Source: a virus | Virus record (IMG/VR): IMGVR_UViG_3300047319_000106 | Location: 1-64,000 of that record | Length of the DNA: 64,000 bases | Strand: one strand, 5' to 3' | Shown: positions 62,731-64,000 of the stretch, in pieces | Layout of the letters: the number at the start of each line of letters is the position of its first letter | Position numbering within the stretch: the first letter of the stretch is position 1 | Program-made: the position numbers and the translations under genes | Notes under the pieces: generated by a model | What the model was told of the DNA's origin: nothing | Databases searched by the model: none | What the model saw: the letters and a program-made list of their open reading frames with translations, nothing else

Positions 62731-63934
62731 AGCGGCGAGCTGCGCCTGGCATCCGCTCGGATGGCAAACGCAGTTCGTCAGCGAGATCGAGCCGTTTCCC
62801 TCCGCCGTGCTCGAGAACCACTACCCGACCGTGCCGAACCGCGGCGACATGACCCAATTCAAGGAATGGCCTGATGCAGCTATCGATCTTCTCGTCGGAG
62901 GAACTCCCTGCCAAAGCCTCAGCGTCGCCGGACTCCGAAAAGGACTGGCTGACCCGCGTGGCAATCTCATGCTCACCTATCTTGCCATTGCTGCACGATT
63001 CGCTCCCCGCTGGCTGGTCTGGGAAAACGTCCCCGGTGTCCTGTCTTCAAACGGCGGACGGGATTTTGGAACCTTGCTCGGAGGGTTGGCAGAACTCGGG
63101 TATGGGTTCGCCTACCGCGTTCTTGACGCTCAATTCTTCGGAGTGGCCCAGCGACGCCGCCGTGTGTTCGTTGTCGGACATCTTGGAGACTGGCGACGTG
63201 CCGCAGCGGTACTTTTTGAGCGCGAAAGCCTGCTCGGGCATCCTGCGCCGCGCCGGGAATCGCGGCAAGGAGTTGCCCCGACCCTTAGCGCACGCACTAA
63301 AGGCGGTGGCGGACTCGGAACCGACTTTGAGTGCGATGGCGGCTTGATTGCGCACTCGCTGCGCGGAGAAGGCTTTGATGCGAGCGAGGACGGAACCGGG
63401 CGCGGTACGCCGCTCGTGCCGTGTCAACCATACACGCTCGCGATTCGAGGCCGTGACGATGGGCACGCGCTCGAGTATCGACAGGACGGGACTGCGAACG
63501 CGATCCTGACGCCGAACGGCGGTCGTGGCGGCATTGGCGTTGGTGCAGTTGCATTCGACCTTCAGCAGATCACCAGCGCTGAGAACCGGTCGCGCGTCGC
63601 ACCAGGCCCGACGCCGACGCTGACAAAGGGAAGCGCGCTTCATGCGATCGCCGACACGCTAACGAGCTCGTGGCACAACTCGAACGGCGCGAGCGCCGGG
63701 AACAACGCGGGCGTCATCAACCCGGTCTTTCAGGGGTCGGCCGTGCGCCGCCTGACGCCCCGCGAGTGCGAGCGGCTTCAAGGCTTCCCAGACGACTACA
63801 CGCTGATCAATGTGCGCGGCAAGCCTGCCGCTGACGGACCGCGATATAAGGCGCTCGGCAATAGCATGGCCGTGCCTGTGATGCGCTGGATCGGCGAGCG
63901 TATTCAAAAGGTCGATGCGCTCAGCGCGTCTTGA
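62699..63934 (+). CDS. dcm: DNA cytosine-5 methyltransferase
   Basis: 411 aa, ATG 62699. Motif I FGSVCSGIEAASCAWHPLG, motif IV GGTPCQSLSVAGLRKGL with the catalytic Cys, motif VI VWENVPGVLSSNGG, motif VIII AQRRRRVFVVG, and motifs IX-X in RLTPRECERLQGFPDDYT and KALGNSMAVPVMRWIG. Target recognition region (about 200-340) is Gly-rich. Protects phage DNA from host restriction or changes host methylation. Another frame (62874-63347) is also open and better coding-like over part of the gene. Confidence 0.88.
   Translation: MKFGSVCSGIEAASCAWHPLGWQTQFVSEIEPFPSAVLENHYPTVPNRGDMTQFKEWPDAAIDLLVGGTPCQSLSVAGLRKGLADPRGNLMLTYLAIAARFAPRWLVWENVPGVLSSNGGRDFGTLLGGLAELGYGFAYRVLDAQFFGVAQRRRRVFVVGHLGDWRRAAAVLFERESLLGHPAPRRESRQGVAPTLSARTKGGGGLGTDFECDGGLIAHSLRGEGFDASEDGTGRGTPLVPCQPYTLAIRGRDDGHALEYRQDGTANAILTPNGGRGGIGVGAVAFDLQQITSAENRSRVAPGPTPTLTKGSALHAIADTLTSSWHNSNGASAGNNAGVINPVFQGSAVRRLTPRECERLQGFPDDYTLINVRGKPAADGPRYKALGNSMAVPVMRWIGERIQKVDALSAS
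62874..63347 (+). CDS. Nested gene inside the methyltransferase (alternative frame)
   Basis: 157 aa from ATG 62874 with AAGGA 8 nt upstream, TGA 63345-63347. Starts MQLSIFSSEELPAKASASPD; a Ser/Pro-rich middle (GWSGKTSPVSCLQTADGILE, NSGMGSPTAFLTLNSSEWPS) and a helical end (SLSDILETGDVPQRYFLSAK, ACSGILRRAGNRGKELPRPL). Between 63162 and 63278, 34 of 39 codons end in G or C in this frame against 20 of 39 in the methyltransferase frame, so this frame looks like the dominant coding one there. I recall similar phage proteins, but cannot verify. Function unknown. Confidence 0.6.
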   Translation: MQLSIFSSEELPAKASASPDSEKDWLTRVAISCSPILPLLHDSLPAGWSGKTSPVSCLQTADGILEPCSEGWQNSGMGSPTAFLTLNSSEWPSDAAVCSLSDILETGDVPQRYFLSAKACSGILRRAGNRGKELPRPLAHALKAVADSEPTLSAMAA

Positions 63935-63964
63935 CGATTGGACAGACTGTTATTGCGAGAGAAC

Positions 63965-64000
63965 ATGGCAACCGTACAAATCCGAGTCGTTCAGTGGGAA
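63965..64000 (+). CDS. Start of a further early gene, partial
   Basis: ATG 63965 after GAGAGA; 12 codons (MATVQIRVVQWE) run off the right edge. Location suggests another early gene before an excisionase-integrase block, which would be the right end of phage B. Confidence 0.4.
   Translation, partial: MATVQIRVVQWE

Overview
The window is about 60 percent GC with strongly G/C-ending codons. The gene content looks like prophage DNA of a Burkholderia-like betaproteobacterium; the host is inferred from codon bias and protein style, not proven. Nearly everything is phage, and there are two different contractile-tailed (myovirus) genomes head to tail in the same orientation, with a tRNA 3' end between them at 20943-20970.

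Phage A (left, 1-20970, left end outside the window). One minus-strand late operon runs from terminase (about 17.9 kb) through portal, scaffold, capsid, neck, sheath, tube, tail-assembly chaperone with a -1 frameshift and tape measure to the baseplate, and leaves the window at base 1. A calcineurin-like phosphoesterase and an HNH nuclease sit in the head genes, and a plus-strand membrane-protein gene (4114-4359) sits in the tail genes. To the right, plus-strand accessory genes (17.9-19.5 kb), an excisionase-like gene and a tyrosine integrase end at the tRNA-derived att site. No repressor or replication genes are visible for A.

Phage B (21.1 kb to beyond 64 kb, nearly complete). The minus strand carries lysis and fibre genes (21.1-25.7 kb), tail fibre and baseplate (27-34 kb), tape measure, chaperone with a second -1 frameshift, tube and sheath (34-38.5 kb), neck, capsid, protease-scaffold, portal and terminase (38.6-47.6 kb). 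Then come small genes, a putative late regulator (48.7 kb) and a replication operon (49.9-55.4 kb: Ref-like nuclease, NinB, VRR nuclease, DnaB helicase, O-like initiator with internal iterons). The cro/cI pair diverges at 55.45 kb, both messages apparently leaderless. A rightward operon starts at a two-operator promoter (56.48-56.52 kb), passes a boxA-like antitermination site and a long stem-loop, and encodes RecT, a YqaJ exonuclease, small membrane and secreted proteins, an octapeptide-repeat protein and a cytosine methyltransferase with a second gene nested inside it.

Cargo (moron) genes on the opposite strand to the late operons include an HTH regulator plus SGNH-hydrolase lipoprotein (25.8-27.0 kb) and a secreted protein (32.0-32.5 kb). 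The most interesting signals are the nested gene in the methyltransferase, the internal iteron origin, the leader RNA structures, the repeat protein with a duplicated higher-order unit, and a tape-measure gene that seems to start at AUU.
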